A stretch of DNA of 64,000 nt from Sphingomonas sp. (GTDB lineage: Bacteria > Pseudomonadota > Alphaproteobacteria > Sphingomonadales > Sphingomonadaceae). Position 1 is the first letter of the stretch; every line of letters begins with the position of its first letter. Below the pieces are notes generated by a model. That model was given only the letters and a program-made list of their open reading frames with translations. It was not told the origin of the DNA and did no database searches. The stretch lies in NCBI RefSeq assembly GCF_004799495.1, contig NZ_SSMY01000008.1:279690-343689 (forward strand). Reading direction: 5' to 3'. The translations under genes were made by a program, and so were the position numbers. Below are positions 53,313-62,738 of the stretch, one piece after another.

Positions 53313-54097
53313 CCGCGACGTTCGCCATCCTGCTCTCAGCACTCGCGATGACGCTGATCGTCGGGCTGCGTTACCTCGCGAGCAGCGGCGCTTTCGCCTT
53401 GGCCACCCGCGCCGTCCGTCCTGGCCTCTACACCGGCCTCGATCGTCAAATCCGCCGCGAGATCGCGTGGAGCCTTGCCTCCGCCGCGATCTACGGCGTG
53501 CCCGCGGGCGTCGTCGCCTGGGGGTGGCAGAACCGGGGCTGGACTTTGATCTACACCGACCTCCACGCCTATCCGCTGTGGTACCTGCCGCTGTCGGTGT
53601 TCCTCTACCTCTTCGCGCACGACACCTGGTTCTACTGGACGCACCGCTGGATGCATCGCCCGCGCCCGTTCCGGATCGCGCACGCCGTCCATCATGCCAG
53701 CCGACCGCCGACTGCCTGGGCAGCGATGGCGTTCCATCCATTGGAAGCGCTGACCGGGGCGGTAGTCATTCCGGCGCTGGTGTTCGTCCTTCCCATCCAT
53801 GTCGCCGCTTTGGGCTTTGTCCTTGGAATCATGACGGTTATGGGTGTCACCAACCATATGGGGTGGGAAATATTCCCGCGCTTCCTGTGGCGTGGGGCAG
53901 TGGGCGAGTGGGTGATCACCGCCAGCCATCATCAGCGGCATCATGCCGAGTACAGGTGCAATTATGGGCTCTATTTCCGTTTCTGGGACCGGGTTTGCGG
54001 CACCGATCGCGGGATCGGCGGGTTCGGGCCTGCGGCGGCTCGCGGCCGCGGCGTTGCTCGCGCTGACGCTGCCGGCAGCGTCGGCGCAGGCGACTAA
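53309..54097 (+). CDS. Sterol desaturase/fatty acid hydroxylase family protein
   Basis: The 262-residue membrane di-iron enzyme has the His clusters HDTWFYWTHRWMHRPRPF, AHAVHHASRPPTAW and TASHHQRHHAEYRCNYGLYF, between four membrane helices. It is closer to the short fatty-acid-hydroxylase type than the protein at 38980. Being about 1.5 kb from crtY, a carotenoid substrate is conceivable, but the motif set does not prove it. The last 45 codons overlap the DUF2141 gene in another frame, with an Ala/Gly/Arg-rich tail (GPAAARGRGVARADAAGSVG). Confidence 0.86.
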   Translation: MTATFAILLSALAMTLIVGLRYLASSGAFALATRAVRPGLYTGLDRQIRREIAWSLASAAIYGVPAGVVAWGWQNRGWTLIYTDLHAYPLWYLPLSVFLYLFAHDTWFYWTHRWMHRPRPFRIAHAVHHASRPPTAWAAMAFHPLEALTGAVVIPALVFVLPIHVAALGFVLGIMTVMGVTNHMGWEIFPRFLWRGAVGEWVITASHHQRHHAEYRCNYGLYFRFWDRVCGTDRGIGGFGPAAARGRGVARADAAGSVGAGD

Positions 54098-54458
54098 CCT
54101 AGACATTCGGGTGACGGGCTTGCGCTCGGACAAGGGAATGATCCGCGTCTGCCTGACGACCGATCCGGCCAACTTCCCCGGCTGCGTCGACGACCGGCAC
54201 GCGATCACGCGCTCGGTCCCCGCGACGCAGCGCGACATCCGCTTCGCCGGGATCGCACCCGGCACCTATACCGCGTCGCTGATCCACGACGAGAATTCGA
54301 ACGCGAAGCTCGACACGTTTGCCGGTATTCCGCGCGAAGGGTTCGGGTTCTCGCGCAATCCGCGCATCGGCTTCGGCCCGCCGCGCTTTTCGGCCGCCGA
54401 ATTCGCGGTCGGCGCCGTTGCCCAAACGCAACAGGTGACGATGCGTTATATGTTCTGA
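53964..54458 (+). CDS. DUF2141 exported protein
   Basis: The 164-residue protein begins with a long N-region then a signal peptide (LRRLAAAALLALTLPAASAQ). The mature domain shows LDIRVTGLRSDKGMIRVCLT, SLIHDENSNAKLDTFAGIPR and GFGFSRNPRIGFGPPRF, the typical 'V-x-HDEN-N-KLD-x-P-EG-GFSN' pattern of DUF2141. Function unknown; members accompany lipid or carotenoid genes. The start overlaps the desaturase gene; ATG 53964 or 53943 are both possible, and no later ATG precedes the signal peptide. Confidence 0.82.
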   Translation: MGSISVSGTGFAAPIAGSAGSGLRRLAAAALLALTLPAASAQATNLDIRVTGLRSDKGMIRVCLTTDPANFPGCVDDRHAITRSVPATQRDIRFAGIAPGTYTASLIHDENSNAKLDTFAGIPREGFGFSRNPRIGFGPPRFSAAEFAVGAVAQTQQVTMRYMF

Positions 54459-54524
54459 AGGGACCTTAATCGACAAGACGGGCGTTGCGTGCCCGTAACA
54501 TCCTCTCCCGACGGAGTTTTGCCG

Positions 54525-55382
54525 GTGCGCCTCGCCCTCTGCCTGACCGCTTTGACCATCGCGCTGGCCGCGGCGCCAGCGCTCGCACAGGAGGCGCCCG
54601 CCGCTCCGCCCGCCGCCCCCGCAGCGGACGGCGACAGCATCACGATCGGCGCGGGCGGCGTCTACCTCCCCGATTACGAGGGATCGGACCATTATGTGTT
54701 CCGCCCCGCCCCCGGCGCGATCGGATCGATCGGCGGGTTCGCCTTCACCCTCGCCGGCAACCGCGCGTCGGTCGACCTGATCCCCAACAAGCCGGGGCCG
54801 ACCTGGGACATCCAGGCCGGGCCGGTGGCGCTGGTCAATTTCAACCGCTCGGTCCTCAAGGACATCTCCGACCCGCGCATCCGTGCGCTCGGCAAGCGGT
54901 CGACCGCGATCGAGCTCGGCGGGTTCGTCGGGATCGGCAAGACCGGAGTGATCACCAGCGACTACGACCGGATCTCGCTTTCGGTCAGCTACAGGAAGGG
55001 CATCAGCGGCGCGCACCGCGCGGGGATCATCACGCCGACGTTCACCTATTTCACCCCGCTCAGCACCAAGGCCGGGGTCGGGCTGTCGGCCTCGGCCGAT
55101 TACGCCGAGCGCGGGTACGGCAAGGCCTATTTCGACGTCGACGCGGCGCAGAGCGCGGCGAGCGGGCTGCCGGTGTTCACGACGCGCGAAGGGTGGAAGG
55201 ATTATTCGCTCGCCCTGCTCGGCACGGTCGCGCTGACCGGCGACCTGCTCCACGGCTTCAAGCTGGTCGGCGGGGGCACGTACACGCGGCTGCTCAACGA
55301 TTTCGCGCGTTCGCCGCTCGTCAGCATCGCGGGCGACCGCAGCCAGTGGATGGGGGTCTTGGGGCTCGCCTACACTTTCTGA
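54525..55382 (+). CDS. MipA/OmpV family outer membrane protein
   Basis: The 285-residue beta-barrel protein has a signal peptide (VRLALCLTALTIALAAAPAL, read from the GTG) followed by an Ala/Pro spacer, then ITIGAGGVYLPDYEGSDHYV, the conserved start of MipA/OmpV domains. It ends in SQWMGVLGLAYTF with terminal Phe. Relatives scaffold murein enzymes or act as porins. GTG 54525 has GGAG 8 nt upstream; a GTG at 54489 in frame is the alternative. A six-pair hairpin (ACGGGC/GCCCGT, 54478-54496) without T-tract precedes the gene. Confidence 0.87.
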   Translation: MRLALCLTALTIALAAAPALAQEAPAAPPAAPAADGDSITIGAGGVYLPDYEGSDHYVFRPAPGAIGSIGGFAFTLAGNRASVDLIPNKPGPTWDIQAGPVALVNFNRSVLKDISDPRIRALGKRSTAIELGGFVGIGKTGVITSDYDRISLSVSYRKGISGAHRAGIITPTFTYFTPLSTKAGVGLSASADYAERGYGKAYFDVDAAQSAASGLPVFTTREGWKDYSLALLGTVALTGDLLHGFKLVGGGTYTRLLNDFARSPLVSIAGDRSQWMGVLGLAYTF

Positions 55383-55525
55383 CATTTCGCGCCGCCGACG
55401 CTTTGCGACAAAATATACGGTTGCCCCGCGACTAGGCGAGCGACTAGCAGGAACATCCTCCGATGCCGGTTTGCGCCGGCGGCGGAGAGCGACCTGCCCC
55501 CCGGATTGCAGAGAGGAATGACACG

Positions 55526-56479
55526 ATGGCCGACGACCTCCAGTTGATCGAGGCGTTCGATTCGCGCGTAAAGCGGCGGTCGGAACGGCGCGAATTCTTC
55601 AAGGCGGCGATCGGCGCCGCGGCGGTCGGGGCGACCACCTTGCTGGTCAGCCAGGAAGCGTTCGCGCAGACCCTGATCGATGCCGATTTCCTCAACTTCG
55701 CGCTCAACCTCGAATATCTCGAAGCGCAATTCTATTCCTATGCGGCGACCGGCGCGGGGCTTTCGTCGACGCTGCTGGGCACCAGTCCGGGGGCGGTGAC
55801 CGCGACCAATGCGCGCCGCGTCGACAACCTCGATTCGGATCCGCTGGTGCGCGATTACGCGCGCGAGATCGCCGCCGACGAGGTAGCGCACGTCACCTTC
55901 CTGCGCGCGCAGCTCGGCACCTCGGCGATCGTGCAGCCGGCGATCGACATCAGCACGGGCGCGACGAGCGCGTTCGGCAAGGCGGCGGTAGCCGCCGGCC
56001 TGCCCGCGACGTTCGACCCTTATTCGTCGCCCGAGAATTTCCTGCTCGGCGCGTTCATCTTCGAGGATGTCGGGGTGACCGCGTACAAGGGCTTGGTCCC
56101 GCTGCTTGCCAGCAAGACCTATGTCGAGGCCACCTCCGGAATCATGGCGGTCGAGGCGTACCACGCCGCGATGGTTCGCACCGCGCTCTACGCCAAGGGG
56201 GTGGCGACCCCCAGCCTGCGCACCTCGGCCGATGCGATCTCCGACGCGCGCGACAGCCTCGACGGCACCGTCACCGACGACGACCAGGGCATTTCGCCGG
56301 TGACGATCAACGGCGGCACCGCCTCCAACGTCGCGCCGCTCGACGCCGACGGGCTCGCCTACGCGCGCAGCACGGGACAAGTGCTCAATATCGTCTACCT
56401 CACCAATACCGCGGTCTCGATGGGCGGGTTCTTCCCGGCCGGGGTCAACGGCAACATCAAAACCTCGGCCGCCAACTGA
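55526..56479 (+). CDS. Exported ferritin-like domain protein (PF13668 type)
   Basis: The 317-residue protein has a Tat-like signal (RRSERREFFKAAIGAAAVGA, ending near EAFAQ). The ferritin-like helical bundle begins DADFLNFALNLEYLEAQFYS, with LVRDYAREIAADEVAHVTFL and ENFLLGAFIFEDVGVTAYKG giving the Glu and E-x2-H residues of a di-iron type site. The C-terminus is Gly-rich (GGFFPAGVNGNIK). Related proteins are linked to desiccation or stress tolerance in some bacteria. It is followed 23 bp later by a paralogue. Confidence 0.85.
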   Translation: MADDLQLIEAFDSRVKRRSERREFFKAAIGAAAVGATTLLVSQEAFAQTLIDADFLNFALNLEYLEAQFYSYAATGAGLSSTLLGTSPGAVTATNARRVDNLDSDPLVRDYAREIAADEVAHVTFLRAQLGTSAIVQPAIDISTGATSAFGKAAVAAGLPATFDPYSSPENFLLGAFIFEDVGVTAYKGLVPLLASKTYVEATSGIMAVEAYHAAMVRTALYAKGVATPSLRTSADAISDARDSLDGTVTDDDQGISPVTINGGTASNVAPLDADGLAYARSTGQVLNIVYLTNTAVSMGGFFPAGVNGNIKTSAAN

Positions 56480-56502
56480 TAGCGAGCGAAAGGAGCAAAC
56501 CC

Positions 56503-57507
56503 ATGACCGATAACGACACCGCGCTCGCCGTCCTCGACGCGACCGACCGCCGCCGCGCGGAGCGCCGCCGTTTCCTGACGCTCGCGACCAGCGGCGCCGC
56601 CACGATCGGCGGGCTCGGCCTGCTCAGCGCGTGCGGCAAGTCGGGCAACAGCACGGCCACCCCGACGCCCACGCCGACCCCGACCCCGACCGCGTCGTCG
56701 ACATCGGCACAGGCCGACATCGACATCCTCAACTTCGCGCTCAACCTCGAATATCTCGAAGCGCAATTCTATTTGTACGCGGTCTATGGCGCGGGTCTTC
56801 CGGGATCGCAGACCAGCGGCACCGGCACGCTCGGCACCGTGACGGGCGGCCGCGCGGTGACCTTTACCGACCCGCTGGTCGCGCAATATGCCCGCGAGAT
56901 CGCGCAGGACAAGGCGGCGCACGTCAATTACCTGCGCACCGCGCTCGGCGCGGCGGCGGTGGCGATGCCCGGCATCAACATCGACGGCGGCGCGGGCGGG
57001 GCGTTCACCACCGCGGCGGTGGCGGCGGGCGTGGTCGCGGCGGGCGGCACGTTCGATCCCTACGCCAGCGACGAGAATTTCCTGCTCGCCGCGTTCATCT
57101 TCGAGGATGTCGGGGTCACCGCGTACAAGGGCGCGACGCCGCTCATCACCAGCAACGCCTATCTGACCGCGGCGGCGGGCGCGCTGGCCGCGGAATCGTA
57201 CCACGCCGGGCTGATCCGCACCGTGCTCTACGCCAAGGGCCTCGCGAACCCGGCGCTGCGCACCAACGCCGGCAAGTTCAGCGATTGGCGCGACAGCCTC
57301 GACGGGTCGAGCGACGACGATCAGGGCATCAGCGGCGATGCGACCACGTCGAACATCACCCCCGCCGACGCCAACAGCATCGCATACAGCCGCACGACGG
57401 GCGCGGTGCTCAACATCGCGTATCAGACGAAGGCGGCGGTGTCGGCGGGCGGTTTCTTCCCGGCCGGACTGAACGGCAACCTCAAGACGAGCACCGCGCA
57501 ACCCTGA
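56503..57507 (+). CDS. Ferritin-like domain lipoprotein, paralogue of the preceding gene
   Basis: The 334-residue protein shares FALNLEYLEAQFY, YAREIAQDKAAHVNYLRTAL, ENFLLAAFIFEDVGVTAYKG and the GGFFPAGLNGN tail with the previous gene, so the two are tandem duplicates. Unlike the first it has a lipobox (GGLGLLSACG) after a twin-arginine-like RRRAERRRFLTLATSG, then a (TP)n linker TPTPTPTPTPTASSTS, so it should be membrane-anchored. AAAGGAG is the ribosome-binding site. It is closed by a terminator at 57532. Confidence 0.86.
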   Translation: MTDNDTALAVLDATDRRRAERRRFLTLATSGAATIGGLGLLSACGKSGNSTATPTPTPTPTPTASSTSAQADIDILNFALNLEYLEAQFYLYAVYGAGLPGSQTSGTGTLGTVTGGRAVTFTDPLVAQYAREIAQDKAAHVNYLRTALGAAAVAMPGINIDGGAGGAFTTAAVAAGVVAAGGTFDPYASDENFLLAAFIFEDVGVTAYKGATPLITSNAYLTAAAGALAAESYHAGLIRTVLYAKGLANPALRTNAGKFSDWRDSLDGSSDDDQGISGDATTSNITPADANSIAYSRTTGAVLNIAYQTKAAVSAGGFFPAGLNGNLKTSTAQP

Positions 57508-57531
57508 CGCCGGGGCATTCACGCAAGATCG

Positions 57532-57565
57532 GGCCGCGCGGGACATTTCGCGCGGCCTTTTCTTT
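57532..57565 (+). terminator. Rho-independent terminator after the ferritin-like genes
   Basis: GGCCGCGCG (57532-57540) pairs perfectly with CGCGCGGCC (57549-57557) across the loop GGACATTT, followed by TTTTCTTT. It separates the ferritin-like operon from the thiC riboswitch. Confidence 0.88.
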
Positions 57566-57590
57566 GTCCGCCCAAGCGCCTAGCATCGCG

Positions 57591-57682
57591 CCATCCCCGG
57601 GGAGCCGCTTGGCTGAGAGGGGCGGTTAGCACCGCTCGACCCGCTGAACCTGATCCCGTTAGCGCGGGCGTAGGGAGGGCAG
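57591..57682 (+). promoter_or_regulatory. TPP riboswitch (thi box) controlling thiC
   Basis: Conserved aptamer sequences occur in order: GGGGAGCC, GGCTGAGAGG, a variable stem GCGGTTAGCACCGC, ACCCGCTGAACCTGATC, GCGCGGGCGTAGGGA. Downstream, GGGAGGG (57673-57679) can pair with CCCTCCC (57701-57707). Alternatively CTCC (57703-57706) can pair with the thiC Shine-Dalgarno GGAG (57714-57717). This fits translational shut-off when TPP is bound. Confidence 0.95.
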
Positions 57683-57720
57683 GCCTCGTCAGAGCACCGT
57701 CCCTCCCGCAGATGGAGTAG

Positions 57721-59586
<1,866 letters not shown>

Positions 59587-59643
59587 CCGCATCGGTGGCG
59601 GGGCAATTAGCTAGCACTACGTCGGTCTTGACTCGATCCGTGT

Positions 59644-59663
59644 CTAGGTGACAGCCTAGGTGA
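59644..59663 (+). promoter_or_regulatory. Repeated CTAGGTGA element, possible operator
   Basis: CTAGGTGA occurs twice (59644-59651 and 59656-59663), 12 bp apart. The same segment also contains the inverted pair CTAGG/CCTAG. It lies 13 bp before the ATG at 59677, downstream of a TTGACT (59628-59633). CTAG is generally scarce in bacterial DNA, so a protein-binding site for the downstream winged-helix protein is plausible. This is inference. Confidence 0.4.
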
Positions 59664-59676
59664 AGGGGGTAGGGTC

Positions 59677-60147
59677 ATGACTTGCAAAGTAAAGATCGAC
59701 GTTAGCGCCGGACTGATTGAACTCGAAGGTGACGCGACCTTCGTGGCATCTTTTTTTGATAAAGTAGTCCATCTTGTCGAGGCAGCTGGATTCGGCGCTC
59801 ACAAATCACAGCCCAAATCTAAATCTAATGACGCGACTACCGACGAGCCGATTGTTCCCAATCCAGCTGATGATCCGGGCGCCGCGGACAAGCCGAAGAA
59901 AGCTCGGAAAGCAGTTCGGAAGCCTCCGGCCGGTGCGAGTGCGAGAGATCGTATCCTGGCGCTAAAGTCAGATGGATTCTTCAAATCCCACCGTACAACG
60001 GGCGATATAGTTGCCGGACTGGCAAAGAAGGGTTGGACCCATAAAAGTAATCAAGTGGGTGCGGCGCTCACCCCGATGTTTAATCGTGGCGAAATCCAGC
60101 GCACGAACGATGGTAGCGGTTTCTCCTACTATTGGGATCGCGATTGA
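59677..60147 (+). CDS. Winged-helix small protein of a two-gene accessory module
   Basis: The 156-residue protein was not recognised by a named family. Residues 1-40 form a compact alpha/beta start (KIDVSAGLIELEGDATFVAS). Residues 42-88 are a charged, Lys/Asp/Pro-rich linker. Residues 89-156 look like a winged helix (RDRILALKSDGFFKSHRTTG, then KKGWTHKSNQVGAALTPMFN and a beta hairpin ending FSYYWDRD). Codon use and AT content differ from flanking genes. A GGGGGTAGGG sequence precedes the ATG. The stop overlaps the next ATG by one base (TGATG), so the pair is co-translated. A DNA-binding or adaptor role is inferred. Confidence 0.7.
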   Translation: MTCKVKIDVSAGLIELEGDATFVASFFDKVVHLVEAAGFGAHKSQPKSKSNDATTDEPIVPNPADDPGAADKPKKARKAVRKPPAGASARDRILALKSDGFFKSHRTTGDIVAGLAKKGWTHKSNQVGAALTPMFNRGEIQRTNDGSGFSYYWDRD

Positions 60148-60911
60148 TGTCGGACGCGATGGCGGCTGCCCTTTCTGACATCCCACCTGGTTTACGAAGC
60201 CCACTTCTCAGCGAATTCGGACAGCTTCTGAGTGAATATGGGGCTGGAGATTGGGAAAAGGTCGGACTCAAGGCCGGAAAATTATGCGAGATTATTTATA
60301 GCATACTCAAGGGCCTGACTAGCGGGAGCTACCCATCTGCACCAGCCAAGCCACAGAATATGGTAACCGCTTGCACCGCCCTTGAATCCGCGGGTCAAAG
60401 TTTTAGCCGAGCGGTACGCATTCAAATACCTAGAATAATTATTGCTACTTACGAGCTTCGCAATAATAGGGCCATTGGCCACGTTAGCGGTGATATAAAT
60501 CCCAATCACATGGATGCGGAATTTTTCATGCGTTCGTGTAAATGGATGATCGCTGAATTAATCCGAGTTTACACTTCTTCTGATACAGCTAGTGCATTAG
60601 CGCTTGTCGAAACCGTTACAGAAAAGATTCTTCCTGTGGTTTGGGATAATGAAGGTAGGAAGAAGGTTCTCAACCCTGACTTATCAACAAAAGATAAGAC
60701 GTTAGTACTAGCTTACGCGTCACCGGAAGGTGCAACTGCAAGAGAAATTTGTAGCTGGTCTAACTACGCTAATTTGAGCAGGTTCAGATCCAGCGTGCTC
60801 AAAGGTCTTTCCGATGATGCCCTGATTGATTTTAATTCAACCACAGACGTCGTGAACCTGTCGCCGACGGGGAATCGTTATGTTGAATCCAAAGGCCTTT
60901 TGAATTTTTGA
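60147..60911 (+). CDS. HEPN-like/winged-helix protein of a two-gene accessory module
   Basis: The 254-residue protein is unlike its neighbours in composition: 60421-60480 and 60541-60600 each have 23 G+C in 60 bases. Residues 20-145 are all-helical with WEKVGLKAGKLCEIIYSILK and ATYELRNNRAIGHVSGDINP. Arg105-x6-His112 fits the R-x4-6-H motif of HEPN ribonuclease folds. Residues 183-254 resemble a winged helix (TLVLAYASPEGATAREICSW, SSVLKGLSDDALIDFN). Many HEPN proteins act in abortive infection or toxin-antitoxin systems, but no phage-defence role is shown here. It overlaps the preceding gene by one base. Confidence 0.7.
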   Translation: MSDAMAAALSDIPPGLRSPLLSEFGQLLSEYGAGDWEKVGLKAGKLCEIIYSILKGLTSGSYPSAPAKPQNMVTACTALESAGQSFSRAVRIQIPRIIIATYELRNNRAIGHVSGDINPNHMDAEFFMRSCKWMIAELIRVYTSSDTASALALVETVTEKILPVVWDNEGRKKVLNPDLSTKDKTLVLAYASPEGATAREICSWSNYANLSRFRSSVLKGLSDDALIDFNSTTDVVNLSPTGNRYVESKGLLNF

Positions 60912-60961
60912 AAGCAAGAAAACTGTTTTAATGTAGGATTTCATCTGACTTACCCTGTCGG

Positions 60962-61237
60962 ATGACCGACTCATCCGATCCCCGCCAGCCCGAGCCCTTG
61001 TCCCCGGGCTCTCCCTTCGAACGCGTGCCCCTCGGCCAACCCGCCCCGAGCCAGGCGCTCGCCGTCACCGACGACGCCGACCTCGCACCGTCCGAATACG
61101 ACCCCGCCGACTATCGCTGGGTGCCCGTCCGTCGCCGTCCGCGGTTCGACGGGTGGACCGAGGAGAAGCAGCGGCGCTTCATCGAGACGCTCGCCGATAC
61201 CGGGCCAGTCGGGGCCGCGATGGCGGCCATCGGATAA
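60962..61237 (+). pseudogene. Truncated gene for a DNA-binding-type protein (N-terminal part only)
   Basis: The open frame gives 91 residues: a Pro-rich start, EYDPADYRWVPVRRRPRFDG, then WTEEKQRRFIETLADTGPVG and a stop just after AAMAAIG. The W-x5-RFIE-LA-TG-V pattern is the beginning of a helix-turn-helix region found in longer sphingomonad proteins, where it normally continues with the recognition helix. Here it stops before that point. It therefore looks like a remnant cut by a nonsense change or rearrangement, next to the AT-rich module. It may still be translated. The length of intact relatives is from memory, so confidence is moderate. Confidence 0.55.
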
Positions 61238-61336
61238 CTCCCCTTTCCCCGATCAAGCGGATAGAGTGATCCTCATGGTCAGTGCGAACATTGGGAACAT
61301 TCGCCGCTGCGCCGTCCTGTGTGGACGGCTCCGCTG

Positions 61337-61759
61337 ATGCCCCACCTCGCCCACATCGCCCTGGTCGTCCGCGATTACGACGAAGCGCTCGCCTTCTACG
61401 TCGGCAAGCTCGGCTTCGAGTTGGTCGAGGACAGCTATCAACCCGCGCAGGACAAGCGCTGGGTCGTGATCCGCCCGCCCGGTGCGCCTGCCACCGCCAC
61501 TACCATCCTCCTCGCCCGCGCCTCGACCGAACATCAGGCGAAGTACATCGGTGATCAGGCCGGCGGCCGCGTGTTCCTGTTCCTCGCGACCCAGGATTTC
61601 GCGCGCGACCATGCCGCCTTCACCGCCGCCGGGGTCGAATGGGTCCGTCCGCCCGCGACCTACGACTACGGCACGGTCGCGGTGTGGAAGGACCTGTACG
61701 GTAACCTCTGGGACCTGGTCGAATTCGCGCCCGGCCACTCCGCCGCAGCGGGCGCCTAG
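61337..61759 (+). CDS. VOC family (glyoxalase/bleomycin-resistance-like) protein
   Basis: The 140-residue protein has two beta-alpha-beta-beta-beta modules. It shows HLAHIALVVRDYDEALAFYV (metal-binding His), LGFELVEDSY, the middle strand VVIRPPGA and the second module ARDHAAFTAAGVEW, ending with DLYGNLWDLVEF (Glu metal ligand). VOC members isomerise, open or sequester small molecules; nothing specifies the substrate here. ATG 61337 precedes the first strand directly. Confidence 0.88.
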   Translation: MPHLAHIALVVRDYDEALAFYVGKLGFELVEDSYQPAQDKRWVVIRPPGAPATATTILLARASTEHQAKYIGDQAGGRVFLFLATQDFARDHAAFTAAGVEWVRPPATYDYGTVAVWKDLYGNLWDLVEFAPGHSAAAGA

Positions 61760-61764
61760 CGGCG

Positions 61765-62181
61765 CTATTTCCCCGCGCGCTGTGCCGCCTGGTCGGCCGC
61801 CGCTGCCCTGACCAGCGCCTTGAACGCGGCGGCGTCGACGCTCTCGCCTTCCTTCAGGTCGATCGCGCGGAAGGAATTGCCGGCGAAGCCATTGTTGAAC
61901 ACGTGGCCGGGATCGTCGAGCTTCGCGCCGCGCCCGAAGGTGATCTTAACCTTGTCCTTCAGCGCGCCGCCGGTGCACAGGATGCCGCCGCCCGCGCGCT
62001 CCCACACCGGCACGCCGCCGGGCTGCGACGGCTTCTTCCACTTCATCGTCTCGACCACATCGGGGAGCGCTGCGCGGATCAGCGCGCGGATGTGCGCCAG
62101 CGTCTCGCCGCGCCAGCCGCCGATCGCGGCGACATAGTCGTCCATCGCCGCGACGTCCGCCGGGTCCGATGTGTCCGCCAT
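61765..62181 (-). CDS. DUF1801 domain protein
   Basis: The 138-residue protein of the DUF1801/YdhG-like fold. It shows VAAIGGWRGETLAHIRALIR, VVETMKWKKPSQPGGVPVWE, GILCTGGALKDKVKITFGRG and NSFRAIDLKEGESVDAAAFK, a characteristic order. Known relatives are small cytoplasmic proteins of unclear role. ATG 62181 is preferred over a GTG 24 bp upstream. It is convergent with the VOC gene and divergent from the 2H-type gene at 62226. Confidence 0.84.
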   Translation of the reverse strand: MADTSDPADVAAMDDYVAAIGGWRGETLAHIRALIRAALPDVVETMKWKKPSQPGGVPVWERAGGGILCTGGALKDKVKITFGRGAKLDDPGHVFNNGFAGNSFRAIDLKEGESVDAAAFKALVRAAAADQAAQRAGK

Positions 62182-62225
62182 GCTCGCGTCTCCCGTGTCT
62201 GCCACGCCTCTGCTACCAAGCGGCG

Positions 62226-62738
62226 ATGCGTGCCCGCAACCCGCTCTATGTCATGGCCAAGCCGCCGCCCGACGTGGCTGCACGGGTCGCTGCGTTGCCG
62301 CGCAACGATTCCGGGCGCGGGCCGGAATTGCTCCACGTCACGCTGATGAAGCTGTTCGACCTGTACCGGGCACCACCCGACTGGCTGCCGCAAGTGATCG
62401 CCGCGCTCGACCGCTTCGAGGGCGTCGCGTTCCCGCTCCGCTTCGACCGGATCGAGAACCGCAAGGCGGTGACGCTGCGCACGCGCGACCCGCTGGCGGA
62501 GGCGCGCGCGTTCCAGGCGAGCCTCGTCCGCCACCTCGTCGAGCACCGCGCGCCGATGATGCTCGGCACCACGCCAGAGCCGCATCTGACGATCAACTAC
62601 GCCGGCGACCGCCTGCGCGGCGCGAAGACGCCACCGGTCGGCTGGACGGTCGACGAAATCCTGCTGGTCGAAAGCCAGGTCGGCAAGGCGACGCATATCG
62701 TGCACGGCCGCTGGCCGTTGCGCACAACGGAGGCATGA
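62226..62738 (+). CDS. thpR: 2H-type RNA ligase/cyclic phosphodiesterase family protein
   Basis: The 170-residue protein has the two H-x-[TS]-h motifs of the 2H phosphoesterase superfamily: ELLHVTLMKLFDLY and EPHLTINYAGDRL. These catalyse opening of 2',3'-cyclic phosphates or 2'-5' RNA ligation. The rest (MAKPPPDVAARVAALPRNDS, FPLRFDRIENRKAVTLRTRD) fits the bacterial ThpR/LigT type. The stop overlaps the start of the Arr gene (ATGA), so the two are coupled, although a functional link is not obvious. ATG 62226 gives a normal-length protein. Confidence 0.86.
   Translation: MRARNPLYVMAKPPPDVAARVAALPRNDSGRGPELLHVTLMKLFDLYRAPPDWLPQVIAALDRFEGVAFPLRFDRIENRKAVTLRTRDPLAEARAFQASLVRHLVEHRAPMMLGTTPEPHLTINYAGDRLRGAKTPPVGWTVDEILLVESQVGKATHIVHGRWPLRTTEA

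Noticed and set aside
55450..55472. GGAAC followed by GTT upstream of the first ferritin-like gene, resembling an EcfG general-stress promoter
   Set aside because: The spacing is only 14 nt to GTT, shorter than the usual 16-17, so I do not call it a promoter.
61286..61300. GAACATTGGGAAC, resembling an alphaproteobacterial LexA box
   Set aside because: The two GAAC half-sites are 5 nt apart, not the required 7.
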